Assembly (NCBI GenBank): GCA_016934825.1
Contig: JAFGSB010000059.1
Span: 124,001 to 188,000 of the forward strand
DNA: 64,000 nt
Direction of reading: 5' to 3'
DNA from: Candidatus Zhuqueibacterota bacterium
Lineage (GTDB): Bacteria; Zhuqueibacterota; Zhuqueibacteria; Residuimicrobiales; Krinioviventaceae
Positions within the stretch are counted from its first letter, which is position 1, and the number at the start of each line of letters is the position of its first letter. The position numbers and the translations under genes were made by a program. Shown piece by piece: positions 63,017 to 64,000 of the stretch. Under the pieces are notes generated by a model, which was not told where the DNA came from, ran no database searches, and saw only the letters and a program-made list of their open reading frames with translations.

Positions 63017-64000
63017 ATGAAAAAAATTATGCGTAAATTTACGATATTATTTCTATTATCCTTGTTCCTGATCCCGGCTGGTTCAGGAACTTGTTTTGCC
63101 CAGGACGCTTCTTCCGGGACCGTTTTTGCCTTTTTATTGATACAGAACAACGAATGGCAGCCATCTGTGGCCGCGCCATTTCAAGCCGTTGCGTTTAGCG
63201 GCAATTGTGAACTTGGTCTGGTTGCTTTTGGCGGCGATCAAAACAGAAAAGGCGCTTTTATCCAGGATTTAGTCTCCGGACAATGGAAGACGATTGCCGA
63301 CGCCCCGTTTCCGGTTTCCGGGTGCGGCGGCGGCAATGATTTCGGACCGCTTGTCTATGGCGGCGCCAACAACAGGCAGGTCGCCTATATGCGTAAATAT
63401 TCGGAAAATTTATGGAAAACCCTGGTCGATGCCCCGTTCACCATTAACGACATGGCAGGCAGCAACAATTTCGGACCGGTTATCGCCGGCGGACCGGAGG
63501 GTCAGAATGTCGCGTATATGCGAAAGTTCTCCGAAAACGCCTGGAGTTCTTTGCCGAACGCGCCGTTTCCGGTGCGCGCCATTGCCGGTGATAATGAAAG
63601 AGGTTTTTTCATTGCCGGAGGTATCGATAACCGTCAGGTCGCCATCCTGAGCGCGGAAACGCCGACCCAGTGGAAAGCGCTCGCCGACGCGCCGTTCCCT
63701 GTCGTGGACATCTCAGGCAGTTATGATTACGGTCCAGTTATTATCGGCGGCAATGACGGTCACCAGACGGCCGTCCTCACAAGCTATAAAGACAATAAAT
63801 GGAGTTACGGCGTGCCCATGCCCATTACGGCCAACGCCGTCATCGGCGCCAACAATATCGGGTATATCGTCGCGGTTCTGTCTGGCGTTAGGGGAGGATT
63901 GATCTCCGCGTCGTCACAAAAAGTACGCAAAGATGTTCTCAAAACCGCGGTTGTGGGATTCAGCGAACGGGGCAGTCTCGATATTCAGGACGCCGGCGAG
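63017..64000 (+). CDS. Secreted 43-residue repeat (propeller-like) protein, 5' part only
   Basis: The frame stays open to the window edge (328 codons visible). A signal peptide (about 1-28, ending CFA-Q) is followed by six repeats in which Trp falls at residues 47, 90, 133, 176, 219 and 262, exactly 43 apart. Each repeat reads W-(K/S)-xL-x-(D/N)APF-x-V-x-x-I-x-G, then GPV-I-GG and (R/H)Q-(V/T)A, which fits a blade of a beta-propeller such as kelch-like folds. After the repeats comes KTAVVGFSERGSLDI, similar to the start of CsgG/FlgO-type domains, so a second domain probably continues beyond the window. GAGGACGGCGGG precedes the ATG. Confidence 0.75.
   Translation, partial: MKKIMRKFTILFLLSLFLIPAGSGTCFAQDASSGTVFAFLLIQNNEWQPSVAAPFQAVAFSGNCELGLVAFGGDQNRKGAFIQDLVSGQWKTIADAPFPVSGCGGGNDFGPLVYGGANNRQVAYMRKYSENLWKTLVDAPFTINDMAGSNNFGPVIAGGPEGQNVAYMRKFSENAWSSLPNAPFPVRAIAGDNERGFFIAGGIDNRQVAILSAETPTQWKALADAPFPVVDISGSYDYGPVIIGGNDGHQTAVLTSYKDNKWSYGVPMPITANAVIGANNIGYIVAVLSGVRGGLISASSQKVRKDVLKTAVVGFSERGSLDIQDAGE

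Noticed and set aside
1-64000. CRISPR arrays, rRNA genes, prophage modules
   Set aside because: No regularly spaced repeats, rRNA stretches or phage structural genes were found.

Overview
The window reads as a chromosomal segment of a Gram-negative bacterium, most likely from the FCB superphylum (Calditrichota/KSB1/Marinimicrobia-like rather than a classical Bacteroidete; the phylum is an inference). Supporting signs are a TonB-dependent receptor with a carboxypeptidase-regulatory-like N-terminal domain, a secreted subtilase with a C-terminal sorting domain of the type IX secretion type, several lipoprotein or secreted glycoside hydrolases, an Omp85-type barrel protein and a Ser/Thr kinase fused to TPR repeats. 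No phage, CRISPR array, rRNA or intact transposase gene was seen. One tRNA (Lys, TTT) is present.

Layout. 1-2.6 kb: broken C-terminal end of a TonB-type receptor (minus strand), then an AT-rich PmeII-like type II restriction-modification pair. 2.9-8.4 kb: intact TonB receptor, M23 peptidase lipoprotein flanked by a 30-bp repeat, tRNA-Lys, a solitary CapB/PgsB-like ligase. 8.6-13.7 kb: minus-strand envelope genes (integral membrane protein, four-repeat secreted protein, toast-rack-like protein, then a bactofilin-like/Omp85 fusion). 13.9-17.8 kb: RluD-like pseudouridine synthase and two secreted TIM-barrel proteins. 17.9-23.8 kb: operon of AGE-family epimerase, HldE-like kinase fused to a HAD phosphatase, DegT-type aminotransferase and APC permease, the best candidate for an undescribed sugar pathway. 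24-27.8 kb: HExxH outer-membrane-like protein, exported GyrI-like protein, exported VOC protein, and an exported nickel superoxide dismutase. 28-35 kb: alpha-L-fucosidase, APC permease, exported O-methyltransferase with a homopolymer frameshift, GH2 enzyme. 35.7-41.6 kb: kinase-TPR receptor and SLC12-like transporter. 41.8-45.2 kb: MerR remnant and a three-gene YLDPGTGS/methyltransferase/sulfatase cassette. 45.6-54.9 kb: subtilase, cyclophilin, PriA, TPR protein, DUF4416 plus arylamine N-acetyltransferase, DUF4412 protein. 55-64 kb: radical SAM, Cfa, geranylgeranyl-reductase-like enzyme, DUF6398 protein, SGNH hydrolase, sodium symporter behind a truncated GH3 gene, and a 43-residue repeat protein cut by the window edge.

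Repeats. A 178-bp non-coding element with 16-bp terminal inverted repeats is present in two copies with 11-bp direct flanks (25314-25491 and 35384-35561), plus an internally deleted 30-bp copy (8394-8423) and a solo end (27178-27192). It behaves like a MITE mobilised by a transposase that is not encoded here. Palindromes of the form GGGC-NNN-GCCC recur between genes. The genes together suggest a polysaccharide-degrading, envelope-remodelling life style: exported glycosidases, sugar symporters and permeases, plus stress proteins exported to the periplasm.
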